From: Phycisphaerales bacterium
GTDB lineage: Bacteria; Planctomycetota; Phycisphaerae; Phycisphaerales; UBA1924
Length of the DNA: 64,000 bases
Assembly: GCA_019744815.1 (NCBI GenBank)
Contig: JAIEUA010000013.1
Span: 1-64,000, forward strand
Direction of reading: 5' to 3'
The notes below the pieces were generated by a model. It ran no database searches and had not been told where the DNA came from. It was given only the letters and a program-made list of their open reading frames with translations. Numbering within the stretch: the stretch's first letter is position 1; every line of letters starts with the position of its first letter. Below are positions 16,182-23,487 of the stretch, piece after piece. The position numbers and the translations under genes are program-made.

Positions 16182-16460
16182 ATGCTCTTCATGGTCATCG
16201 AGCGCTTCAAACCCGGCCGGCAGGACGCGATGGGGGAGCGGTTCCGCACCAAGGGGCGGCTGATGCCCGAGGGTGTGACGTATCACGGGAGTTGGTTGCC
16301 GCTGGATGGGTCGCGGTGCTTTCAGATCATGGAGTCGCCGACGCGGGCGCTGTTGGATCAGTGGGTGGCGGCGTGGAGTGATCTGGTGGACTTTGAGGTG
16401 GAGGAAGTGCTGCCGTCGGCGGAGTACTGGAAGAGGAAGAAGGACGGGGAGGGTGGGTGA
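16182..16460 (+). CDS. DUF3303-like small protein
   Basis: A 92-residue cytoplasmic protein with the ferredoxin-like alpha/beta pattern of the DUF3303 family: MLFMVIERFKPG at the start, LMPEGVTYHGSWLPLDGSRC in the middle and CFQIMESPTRALLDQW, then the terminal EVLPSAEYW. Function of the family is unknown. Start ATG 16182; it is divergent from the zinc-ribbon membrane gene with 68 bp between the starts. Confidence 0.8.
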   Translation: MLFMVIERFKPGRQDAMGERFRTKGRLMPEGVTYHGSWLPLDGSRCFQIMESPTRALLDQWVAAWSDLVDFEVEEVLPSAEYWKRKKDGEGG

Positions 16461-16523
16461 GGGGTAGCGAATGCTCGATCGGGTCTTGAGGCATTCGACT
16501 GAGCGGTCGATGGGGGTGCCTTT

Positions 16524-16725
16524 CGCCCGGAGGGCGAGCGACTGTTGCCGGCGGTTTCAACCGCCGGAAACGTGACGCCCGTTTTCTGGTCCCGCCCCGG
16601 AGGGGCGGGCGAGTTTCAATGGCTTGGTTCGTCCACCCCTCCGGGGTGGGTTGGAATTGGGGGGGGGGGCGGTCACCGGCAGATGAATCTGCCGGCAACG
16701 GTCGTGCGCCCTCCGGGCGGGAGGC
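16524..16725. repeat. Cluster of palindromic repeats
   Basis: A dense set of short palindromes: CGCCCGGAGGGCG, CCGGCGGTTTCAACCGCCGG, CCCGCCCCGGAGGGGCGGG, a CCCCTCCGGGG and CCGGCAGATGAATCTGCCGG, plus a G11 run (16659-16669). No coding potential. They resemble a REP/BIME-like mosaic. Confidence 0.7.
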
Positions 16726-16730
16726 AGGGA

Positions 16731-16832
16731 GGCATCGAGGCATCGAGGCATCAAGGCATCAAGGCATCAAGGCATCAAGGCATCAAGGCATCAAGGCACC
16801 GAGGCACCAAGGCACCCAGGCACCCAGGCACC
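16731..16832. repeat. 8-bp tandem repeat, about 12.8 copies
   Basis: Units GGCATCGA, GGCATCAA, then GGCACCRA/GGCACCCA, in series. The unit is not a multiple of three and the region is non-coding. An inverted, shorter version occurs at 41160-41191. Confidence 0.9.
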
Positions 16833-16844
16833 TGCTTGGGCACT

Positions 16845-16873
16845 GGAACCTGTCCGGGGTGGTTCCCTATACT
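16845..16873 (+). promoter_or_regulatory. Candidate promoter with GGAACC/GGTTCC inverted repeat
   Basis: TATACT at 16868-16873 is a good -10 element. The hexamer 17 bp upstream is GGAACC rather than TTGACA, and it pairs with GGTTCC at 16861-16866. An alternative sigma factor or a repressor site is possible. Confidence 0.3.
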
Positions 16874-17271
16874 TCCGCCCTTCGGAGCCGTCCACGACGG
16901 ACGCCAGCGGGGCCTTTCGGGGCTTTGCCAAGGCTGAGGCGTGGCTCGGGCGTTCCCATCGCGGCTGATGGATCGTCCGGCTCCAGCTCGAAGTGCTTGG
17001 TCTGACCGGGTTTCCGGCGGGCCACGCGGCGAGCACCTGTGCCGCGGCTTTCTTTCCTTGCGAGTGTGTCGCCAGGGACGAGACCGCGAATGGTCTGTCC
17101 GTTGGTGAACCCACCCGATCGCGTGCATCTAAAGCGACTCGGGGAACGCAAGGAGTCTTTGTAGCCAACTCGGTACGCTGGTCTTGGCAGACCGCCGACG
17201 GGAGTTCTTCCCGGCACGCACCATCTAGCGGATCAACGCCCGCGGGCGTCTTCTTCCGTTCTGATTTTCAC
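16874..17271. other. Intergenic region, possible unrecognised RNA
   Basis: About 400 bp with no convincing protein gene. It follows a candidate promoter and ends near the palindrome ACGCCCGCGGGCGT plus TCTTCTT (17236-17255), just before tRNA-Gln. I looked for tmRNA, RNase P, SRP and 6S hallmarks and saw none. It may be an uncharacterised transcript or the tRNA leader. Confidence 0.3.
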
Positions 17272-17342
17272 TGGGCGATGGTGTAACGGTAGCACAGCAG
17301 ATTTTGGTTCTGTTTGTCCAGGTTCGAATCCTGGTCGCCCAG
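17272..17342 (+). tRNA. tRNA-Gln (UUG)
   Basis: Acceptor stem TGGGCGA/TCGCCCA, T-arm CCAGG-TTCGAAT-CCTGG and anticodon loop TTTTGGT giving anticodon TTG. 71 nt with the discriminator base; CCA is not encoded. Confidence 0.95.
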
Positions 17343-17439
17343 TTTCTCTTGAGTGGGAAGGGGTGAGGGGTGAGGTGTGAGCACCTCGATCCCGCACTCT
17401 TTCTCACCCCTCGGTCCTCACCCCTTCCCGCTCTCACTG

Positions 17440-18243
17440 ATGTCAAACACGCACGCCGCCAACTCGCCTTCCGCCATCATCCTCGCCGCCGGCAAGGGCA
17501 CGCGCATGAAGAGCGACCTGCCGAAGGTGGTGCACCCGATCGGTGGACGACCGATGGTGTGCGCGGTGGTGGATGCGTGCCTGGCGGTTGGGTGTTCGCG
17601 GATCGTCGTGATCGTCGGCTACAAGCAGGAAGATGTTCGCGCGGCGCTCAAGGGGTACGACGGCACGTACAACATCGAGTACGCGGTGCAGGATCAGCAG
17701 CTCGGCACCGGCCACGCGGTGCAGTGCTGTGCGCCGGCGTTCGAGAAGACGGGCTTTGCGGGCGACACGCTGGTCCTCTGCGGCGACGGGCCGCTGATCC
17801 GGCCGGTGACGCTCGAGAAGGTTCTCAAGCGGCATCGGGATCACAAGGCGAGCGCGACGCTCGCGACTGCGGTGCTGGATGACGCGTCGGGCTACGGCCG
17901 CATCTACCGCGGGGCCGACGGGAAGTTCAAGGCGATCGTCGAGCAGAAGAACTGCACGCCCGAGCAGCTCGCGATCAAGGAAGTGAATCCTTCCTATTAC
18001 TGCTTCAACACGCGAGACCTGTTCTCGTCGCTCAAGAAGGTCACGAAGAACCCGGTCAGCGGCGAGTACTACCTGACGGACACGCTGAGCCTCCTCCTCG
18101 ACGAGAAGAAGACCGTCGAGGTGATCGAGGCCGTGCCGCCGGAGGATGTGCTGTCGATCAACACCCTCGAAGACCTGGCCAAGGTGGACGCGATCTATCG
18201 GTCGCGCCCCGCGGTGCAGGTCCCGGCAGGAGTCCACCGATGA
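17440..18243 (+). CDS. GlmU-type N-acetylglucosamine-1-phosphate uridylyltransferase, single domain
   Basis: Forms UDP-GlcNAc from GlcNAc-1-phosphate and UTP for cell envelope precursors. 267 residues. The nucleotidyltransferase signature LAAGKGTRMKSDLPKVVHP is at the N-terminus, with QLGTGHAV, LCGDGPLI and GYGRIYR further on, all as in GlmU. The left-handed beta-helix acetyltransferase domain is absent, so GlcN-1-P acetylation must be done by another protein. Start ATG 17440; the upstream in-frame codons are unlikely. The last 4 bp overlap prs (ATGA), so the two are translationally coupled. Confidence 0.9.
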   Translation: MSNTHAANSPSAIILAAGKGTRMKSDLPKVVHPIGGRPMVCAVVDACLAVGCSRIVVIVGYKQEDVRAALKGYDGTYNIEYAVQDQQLGTGHAVQCCAPAFEKTGFAGDTLVLCGDGPLIRPVTLEKVLKRHRDHKASATLATAVLDDASGYGRIYRGADGKFKAIVEQKNCTPEQLAIKEVNPSYYCFNTRDLFSSLKKVTKNPVSGEYYLTDTLSLLLDEKKTVEVIEAVPPEDVLSINTLEDLAKVDAIYRSRPAVQVPAGVHR

Positions 18244-19337
18244 CCGCGACGATCTCGAGTTCCAGTTCGGGTTCATCTGGGGGTTCATCTGCCGGGAACG
18301 CTGGAGCCCCAACGGGCAATCAGCCCAGCGGCCAGTCCGCGCTGCAAGCGGGCACCAAGCTCACGCTCAACGGCGACCTGCGGATCTTCGCCGGGCGGAG
18401 CGCGAAGCACCTCGCCGAGCGGGTCTGCTCGCACCTCAAGATCGGTCTGGGCCACTCAAGCACGATCGAGTTCCCCGACGGCGAGATCATCGTGAAGGTC
18501 GAGGAAGACGTCCGCGGCCGCGACGTGTTCGTGATCCTGTCCACCTGTCAGCCCGTGAACGACAACATCATGGAGTTGTTGACGTTCATTGACTGTCTGA
18601 AGCGGGCGAGTGCGCACCGCGTGACGGTGGTGATGCCGTACTTTGGCTACGCCCGCCAGGACCGCAAGGACGAGGGGCGTGTGCCGATCACCGCGAAGCT
18701 GGTGGCGAACATCATCACCGCGGCGGGCGCGGATCGCGTGCTGGCGATCGACCTGCACGCCGCGCAGATCCAGGGCTTCTTCGATCTGCCGGTGGACCAC
18801 CTCTCGGCGACGCCGGTGTTCGTGGAGTACTTCCAGAGCATCCGCAAGGAGCTGTCGGACCTGTGCCTCGTGAGCCCGGACGTGGGTAACGTCAAGGTCG
18901 CCGAGGGCATGGCGAACATGCTGGGCGGCGAGCTGGCGATCATCAACAAGCGTCGCCTGAGCGGCTCGACGGTGACGACCGGCAACCTCATCGGCAACGT
19001 CGAGGGCAAGACGGTGCTGATGTTTGACGACATGATCTCGACCGCGGGCACCGTGGTCGAGGCGGCGAAGCTCGTCATGGAGCGCGGGGCCAAGCAGGTC
19101 ATCGCCGCGGCGACGCACGGCGTGCTCGTTGGGCCGGCGCTCGAGCGCCTCGCGAAAGACTCGATCACCAAGGTGGTCGTGACCAACACCATTCCTCTGG
19201 GCGATCGTGTCGCCCCGATCAAGCACAAGCTGGTGGAGCTCTGCGTGGGCAAGCTCCTGGGTGAGGCCATCGGCCGCATCCACAACAACCAGTCGGTCTC
19301 GGCTCTATTCAACAAGGGCGCCGGAACCAAGCGTTAG
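18240..19337 (+). CDS. prs: Ribose-phosphate pyrophosphokinase
   Basis: Makes PRPP from ribose-5-phosphate and ATP for nucleotide, His, Trp and NAD synthesis. 365 residues, longer than the usual 310-320 because of a Ser/Gly-rich N-terminal extension of about 45 residues. The core starts LRIFAGRSAKHLAE. Motifs: YFGYARQDRKDEGR (ATP loop), DLHAAQIQGFFDLPVDH and the PRPP-binding MFDDMISTAGTVVEAA. It overlaps the uridylyltransferase stop by 4 bp, the same order as the glmU-prs pair known in Firmicutes. The L25 gene follows after 62 bp, also a common arrangement. Confidence 0.97.
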   Translation: MTATISSSSSGSSGGSSAGNAGAPTGNQPSGQSALQAGTKLTLNGDLRIFAGRSAKHLAERVCSHLKIGLGHSSTIEFPDGEIIVKVEEDVRGRDVFVILSTCQPVNDNIMELLTFIDCLKRASAHRVTVVMPYFGYARQDRKDEGRVPITAKLVANIITAAGADRVLAIDLHAAQIQGFFDLPVDHLSATPVFVEYFQSIRKELSDLCLVSPDVGNVKVAEGMANMLGGELAIINKRRLSGSTVTTGNLIGNVEGKTVLMFDDMISTAGTVVEAAKLVMERGAKQVIAAATHGVLVGPALERLAKDSITKVVVTNTIPLGDRVAPIKHKLVELCVGKLLGEAIGRIHNNQSVSALFNKGAGTKR

Positions 19338-19399
19338 CGAACGGCCCACTTCCACAGCAACCAAAGCGTTTCATTGACCAGATAGAAAGGAACTGACTC

Positions 19400-20182
19400 A
19401 TGCTTCAGAAGACTCCACTCCTCCAGGCCAAGACCCGCGAGCACACCGGCTCGCGCTTCTGCAACCGCGTCCGCTCGCAGGGCCTGCTGCCCGCCGTCGT
19501 CTACGGCCACAAGCAGGACCCGGTGGCGATCACGCTGGACATGAAGGAAGCCGTCAGCCACATCAACAAGGGCGAGAAGATCTTCCGCCTCGACTTCCCG
19601 GGCGCGAAGAACAAGGACGAGGGCCAGGTCGTTCTGCTCAAGGACCTGCAGTTTGACTACCTCGGCACCAACATCGTCCATGCCGACTTTGCTCGCGTCG
19701 ATCTGACCGAGCGCATCCGCACCCGCGTCGCGATCCACCTGATCGGCGAGGCCAAGGGCCTCAAGACCGCGGGCGCGATTCTCATGCACCCGACCAACGA
19801 AGTGGTCATCGAGTGCGTGGTGACCGAGCTGCCCGAGTTCATCGAGCTGAACGTGGCCGACCTCGACGTCGACCAGCAGATCACCGCGGCTCAGCTCAAG
19901 CTGCCGTCGGCGAACATGAAGATGGTCACCGACCCGCACTCGATCCTGGCTCAGATCGTGATCCAGGCCGAGATCGTCGTCGGCGAAGCGACCGCCGCCG
20001 AGGGTGGCCCGGCCGAGCCCGAAGTGCTCACCGCCAAGAAGCCCGAGGGCGACGAAGCCGCGGCCGGCGCCAAGCCCGCTGCCGGCGCGAAGCCCGCCGC
20101 CGGTGCCAAGCCCGCTGCTGGCGCCAAGCCGGCCGCCGGTGCGGCCGCCGCCAAGCCCGCGGGAGGTGCGGCGAAGAAGTGA
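19400..20182 (+). CDS. rplY: 50S ribosomal protein L25 (CTC family)
   Basis: Binds 5S rRNA in the large subunit. 260 residues with the long-form CTC architecture: N-terminal L25 domain (about 1-95, KTREHTGSRFCNRVRSQG and VVYGHKQDP) and C-terminal beta domain (about 96-190, with ELPEFIELNVADLDVDQQI). The last 40 residues are a repeat of AGAKPA units. AGAAAGGAACTGACTC precedes the ATG, a good ribosome site. Downstream genes pth and rpsF continue the cluster. Confidence 0.97.
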   Translation: MLQKTPLLQAKTREHTGSRFCNRVRSQGLLPAVVYGHKQDPVAITLDMKEAVSHINKGEKIFRLDFPGAKNKDEGQVVLLKDLQFDYLGTNIVHADFARVDLTERIRTRVAIHLIGEAKGLKTAGAILMHPTNEVVIECVVTELPEFIELNVADLDVDQQITAAQLKLPSANMKMVTDPHSILAQIVIQAEIVVGEATAAEGGPAEPEVLTAKKPEGDEAAAGAKPAAGAKPAAGAKPAAGAKPAAGAAAAKPAGGAAKK

Positions 20183-20195
20183 TGACGAGGGCATT

Positions 20196-20274
20196 GGGCA
20201 TCAGGCGTCGGGCTATCGGGGAAACCCGTGTGCCGGATGTCTTCCTGATGCCCGATGCCCGATCCCTGATGCCC
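20196..20274. repeat. Inverted GGGCATCAGG repeats between rplY and pth
   Basis: GGGCATCAGG (20196-20205) is matched by two copies of CCTGATGCCC (20244-20253 and 20265-20274). It forms alternative hairpins in the rplY-pth spacer and could regulate read-through. Confidence 0.6.
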
Positions 20275-20286
20275 TTTGTCTCTGCC

Positions 20287-21009
20287 ATGAAACTCATCGT
20301 CGGTCTCGGAAACCCCGGCTCGGAATACACCAGGACACGGCACAACGCCGGGTTCATGGTGATCGACCGGCTTGCCGAGACGCACGCCAAGGGCGCGATC
20401 CCCAAGGCGCGGTTCAAGGCGGTGACGATCGATGCGGAGCTCAAGGGACCGCAGGGGACCGAGCGCTGCGTGCTCATGAAGCCGACCACGTACATGAATC
20501 TGTCGGGGCAGGCGGTTGGAGAGGCGATCCGCTTCTTCAAGCTCCAGCCTTCGACGGATCTCCTGGTGCTCGTGGACGACTTCTATCTCCCGGTCGGCGC
20601 GGTGCGTATCCGCGACGCCGGGGGGACGGGCGGGCACAACGGGCTGTCCAGCATCGATTCGAATCTGGGCAGCGGCGTGTATCCGCGGGTGCGCATCGGG
20701 GTCGGCGAGAAGCCCAACGGCGGCAAGCCCGCCAATTGGGATCAGGCCGACTACGTCCTCTCGGCGTTCCGGGAGGATGAGTGGGCGGACCTGCAGCCCG
20801 CGCTCGAGACGGCGGCCAAGGCGGTGGAGGTGTTCGCGACCTCCGGCCTCACCAAGGCCATGAATCAGTTCAACGGCGCCGCCGCCGCGCATCAGGCGCG
20901 ACAGGCGTCGAGACCAAAGCCAGAAGCTAGACCAGAAATCAAGCCAGAAACCAAGTCCGAAACCAAACCAGAGACCTCGGTCTCGCAAGCCAATCAGAAA
21001 GTGGAGTGA
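20287..21009 (+). CDS. pth: Peptidyl-tRNA hydrolase
   Basis: Cleaves peptidyl-tRNA released from stalled ribosomes. 240 residues. The N-terminus is KLIVGLGNPGSEYTRTRHNAGF with the catalytic His, then MKPTTYMNLSGQAVG, VDDFYLPVGAVRIRDAGGTGGHNGL. The core ends near residue 193; the remaining 45 residues are a Lys/Pro/Glu/Thr-rich low-complexity tail (KPETKSETKPET). Start ATG 20287, although the same frame is open far upstream. rpsF starts 3 bp after the stop. Confidence 0.97.
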   Translation: MKLIVGLGNPGSEYTRTRHNAGFMVIDRLAETHAKGAIPKARFKAVTIDAELKGPQGTERCVLMKPTTYMNLSGQAVGEAIRFFKLQPSTDLLVLVDDFYLPVGAVRIRDAGGTGGHNGLSSIDSNLGSGVYPRVRIGVGEKPNGGKPANWDQADYVLSAFREDEWADLQPALETAAKAVEVFATSGLTKAMNQFNGAAAAHQARQASRPKPEARPEIKPETKSETKPETSVSQANQKVE

Positions 21010-21012
21010 ATC

Positions 21013-21444
21013 ATGCCCGGTAAGCGCTTTTACAACTACGAAGTGATGTTCCTGTTCGGTCAGTCCGCCGCCGCCGACCTCGGCGGGTGCGTGGCCCACC
21101 TCAACGAGATCTTCGCCCGTGCCCAGGCCGAGGTGATCGGCATGCGCAAGTGGGACGACCGTCGTCTCGCCTACGAGGTGAAGGGCAACAAGCGCGGCAC
21201 GTACATCCTGGCCTACATCAAGGCTCCCAACGAGTCGATGCAGGGCTTCGAGCGCGACCTGAACCTCTCCGAGAAGGTCCTGCGGCACATGATCATCCGT
21301 GCCGACCACATGACCCTGGAGCAGATGCAGGCCGCCGACGGGCGTCGCGAGCTCGAGGTTGAGGCCAAGCTCCGGGCCGAGAAGCCCGCCGAGGCCGCCG
21401 CCCCGGCCGCCAGCGAGCCGGTCGCCGCCGCCGACAACGCCTGA
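21013..21444 (+). CDS. rpsF: 30S ribosomal protein S6
   Basis: Binds S18 and 16S rRNA in the platform. 143 residues: the S6 fold (NYEVMFLFGQ, MRKWDDRRLAYEVKGNKRGTY, EKVLRHMIIRADH) followed by an Ala/Glu/Pro-rich tail of about 30 residues. Start ATG 21013, 3 bp after pth. No S18 gene lies between here and rplI, unlike the usual rpsF-ssb-rpsR-rplI order. Confidence 0.96.
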   Translation: MPGKRFYNYEVMFLFGQSAAADLGGCVAHLNEIFARAQAEVIGMRKWDDRRLAYEVKGNKRGTYILAYIKAPNESMQGFERDLNLSEKVLRHMIIRADHMTLEQMQAADGRRELEVEAKLRAEKPAEAAAPAASEPVAAADNA

Positions 21445-21520
21445 GTGGGGGTGTTGGTGGTTGGCGTGTTGGTGCTGGAGGTGTCCTGGCCCGGTTTTTC
21501 CGGGTTGTGACGCCACAGGC

Positions 21521-21549
21521 TTGCAGCCGAGTTGGTTTCCTAATACACT
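21521..21549 (+). promoter_or_regulatory. Candidate sigma-70 promoter for ssb
   Basis: TTGCAG (21521-21526) and TACACT (21544-21549) with a 17-bp spacer, placing the start near 21556, directly before a strong hairpin. Confidence 0.4.
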
Positions 21550-21561
21550 CCGAACGCCGTG

Positions 21562-21593
21562 CGGCCCGGGCACACGCCCGGGCCGTGCTTTGT
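21562..21593 (+). terminator. Strong hairpin with T-run upstream of ssb
   Basis: CGGCCCGGGC and GCCCGGGCCG form a 10-bp stem with loop ACAC, followed by TGCTTTGTTTG. It ends the rpsF transcript, but since it follows a candidate promoter it could also attenuate ssb. Confidence 0.75.
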
Positions 21594-21655
21594 TTGCCGG
21601 AACGAACGCGAGTGCGATGTGGACTTTGAAGGTGTGATCTGAGAAGGAGATACGT

Positions 21656-22135
21656 ATGGCCAGCTCTCTGAACAAAGTGATCCTGATGGGCAACCTGACC
21701 CGCGACATCGAGCTGCGGGCGGTGGGTGGCGGTGGTCAGCAGGTGGCTCGCATCGGGCTGGCGCTCAACCGGAACTACACCACGCAGAGCGGCGAGAAGC
21801 GTGAGGAAGTCACGTTCGTCGACTGCGAGGCGTGGGGCAAGACCGCCGAGATCATGGCCAAGTACCTGACCAAGGGCCGCCCGGTGCTGGTCGAGGGCCG
21901 CCTGAAGCTCGACCAGTGGGACGACAAGGACACGGGCAAGAAGCAGTCGAAGCTGAAGGTGGTCGTGGACAGCTTCCACTTCGTCGACAGCAAGGGCGGC
22001 GGCGGTGGGGGAGGCGGCGGTGGTGGCGACTCGGGCGGCGATTACGAAGATCGGCCCGCGGTCCAGACCCGCGGCAACACCCGTCCGGCGAGCACGTCGG
22101 CGGCTCCGATCGCGGAGGACGACATTCCGTTCTAA
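21656..22135 (+). CDS. ssb: Single-stranded DNA-binding protein
   Basis: 159 residues. An N-terminal OB fold (NKVILMGNLTRDIELRAVG, RIGLALNRNYTT, FVDCEAWGKTAEIMAKYLTKG) of about 110 residues, a Gly-rich linker and the conserved acidic tip EDDIPF that recruits replication and repair partners. GAGAAGGAG precedes the ATG. It sits between rpsF and rplI, a common place for ssb. Confidence 0.97.
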   Translation: MASSLNKVILMGNLTRDIELRAVGGGGQQVARIGLALNRNYTTQSGEKREEVTFVDCEAWGKTAEIMAKYLTKGRPVLVEGRLKLDQWDDKDTGKKQSKLKVVVDSFHFVDSKGGGGGGGGGGGDSGGDYEDRPAVQTRGNTRPASTSAAPIAEDDIPF

Positions 22136-22178
22136 TCAACGGTGGGGTTAGTTGGAATGCATCGGTGATCGAACCATC

Positions 22179-22207
22179 AAGGGGATCGGCCTGCGGCTGA
22201 TCCCCTT
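22179..22207 (+). terminator. Intrinsic terminator of ssb
   Basis: AAGGGGATC and GATCCCCTT pair with an 11-base loop, followed by TTG. It lies 43 bp after the ssb stop. Confidence 0.8.
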
Positions 22208-22278
22208 TTGCGTTGGTTCGCTGGACGATGCATGCGGCGGTGGGTTGCGATGGTGGGGGGTGATGCAGATGTGCGGGA

Positions 22279-22312
22279 GATTCGTTGACCGGCCGGAGGC
22301 CGGTCCCACTGG
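22279..22312 (-). repeat. 34-bp palindromic dispersed repeat, copy 2 (inverted)
   Basis: Exact reverse complement of 6822-6855, with the core GACCGGCCGGAGGCCGGTC. Confidence 0.8.
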
Positions 22313-22370
22313 CGGTTCGCGGGTCCCACTGGCGGTTCGCGGGTCCCACTGGCGGAAAGAGGGTCGCATT
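22304..22370. repeat. 20-bp tandem repeat
   Basis: Three near-identical units of CCCACTGGCGGTTCGCGGGT with a decayed fourth, directly continuing the 34-bp element. It lies between ssb and rplI. The rest of the 420-bp spacer shows only a TATCAT that could be a -10 element near 22402. Confidence 0.75.
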
Positions 22371-22555
22371 GGCAGGAAGCGGTGACGCTGAGGGCTTGCG
22401 CCTATCATCTTGGCCCGCGGCGGATTCGCCCGGGTAACAACTCGCATGAGCGGGCCCCCTTCAGGGATGGCCGCTCGGATGTTGGGGTCGCTTCGGGCTT
22501 GTGCCCGGCGGCTCCTAACTGACCCCCGGCTGGCGCCGGGAGAAAGGACAGCGGC

Positions 22556-23335
22556 ATGCCGACCAACGTCAAGCTGCTTCTGACCGACAACGTGGAAGCC
22601 CTCGGAATCGTGGGCGACGTGGTGAACGTGCGTATCGGGTACGCCCGCAACTATCTGCTCCCCCGCAACCTGGCCACGCAGCCCAGCGAGGAGAAGATCA
22701 AGGCTCTGGCCGCCAAGCGCATCGAGGCCGAGAAGCTCGTTGCCGCCCAGCGCAAGGCCCGCGAGGAGCTGATCGGGAAGCTCCAGGGCGTCGAGATCAA
22801 GCTGGTCAAGCCCTGCAACGACCAGGGGATTCTCTACGGCGCGATCACCCAGCAGGAGATCGCGGCGGAGCTGAACAAGCTCGGCCACGCCGTCAAGCCC
22901 CGCGACGTCCGCATCATGCAGGCGATCAAGCGCGTCGACCACTACGACGTGCACATCAAGCTCGACAGCGACCTGGACGCGACCATCAAGCTCCACGTCG
23001 AGGCCGACCGTCCGCTCGACATCAAGAAGGCCGGCGACACCAGCGAGGAGGGCGCGGTCTCCGCGGCTTCCAGCAGCAGCTCGAGCCTGTCGCCCATCGC
23101 CACCGAGTCGGAAGGCAAGGGCACCTTCGGCACCATCAAGAAGCCCGAGCCCAAGGCCGACCGCAAGGGCAAGGGCGACCGCGGTGATCGTGGTGACAAG
23201 GGTGGCGACAAGGGTGGCGAGAAGGCCGCTGAGAAGGCCGCCGACGCTCCCGAGCCCAAGGCCGAGAAGAAGGCCGACAAGAAGAGCGAGGGCAAGTCCG
23301 AGGCGAAGGGCGAGAAGAAGGCGAAGGCCAAGTAA
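22556..23335 (+). CDS. rplI: 50S ribosomal protein L9
   Basis: Large-subunit protein tethered near the L1 stalk. 259 residues, far longer than the usual 150. The N-terminal domain (VKLLLTDNVEALGIVGDVV, GYARNYLLPRNLA) and the C-terminal domain up to about residue 155 are normal. Beyond that is a roughly 100-residue disordered tail rich in Lys, Glu, Ala, Gly and Asp (GDRGDRGDKGGDKGGEKAAE). GGAGAAAGGACAGCGGC precedes the ATG. It has its own terminator. Confidence 0.96.
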   Translation: MPTNVKLLLTDNVEALGIVGDVVNVRIGYARNYLLPRNLATQPSEEKIKALAAKRIEAEKLVAAQRKAREELIGKLQGVEIKLVKPCNDQGILYGAITQQEIAAELNKLGHAVKPRDVRIMQAIKRVDHYDVHIKLDSDLDATIKLHVEADRPLDIKKAGDTSEEGAVSAASSSSSSLSPIATESEGKGTFGTIKKPEPKADRKGKGDRGDRGDKGGDKGGEKAAEKAADAPEPKAEKKADKKSEGKSEAKGEKKAKAK

Positions 23336-23399
23336 GCCTCGCCAGCTCGACTGGTCCTTCCGTTTGGCCAGTCCTCTGGCCGAGATCTTCACCAACACA

Positions 23400-23429
23400 A
23401 AGGCCCGGCGAGCGATCGCCGGGCCTTTT
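23400..23429 (+). terminator. Intrinsic terminator of rplI
   Basis: AAGGCCCGGCGA and TCGCCGGGCCTT form a perfect 12-bp stem with a GCGA loop, followed by TT. Confidence 0.9.
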
Positions 23430-23487
23430 CGTTGGTTCAAGCTGTCGACACAAGCCTGTGGCGCGACCGCCACGCGTGGCGGAACGA

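Noticed and set aside
16731-16832. CRISPR-like array
   Set aside because: The unit is only 8 bp, without spacers, and no cas genes are in the window.
16867-17217. 116-codon minus-strand ORF between the repeats and tRNA-Gln
   Set aside because: Arg/Gly/Pro-rich, no ribosome site, no recognisable family, and competing frames of similar length on both strands.
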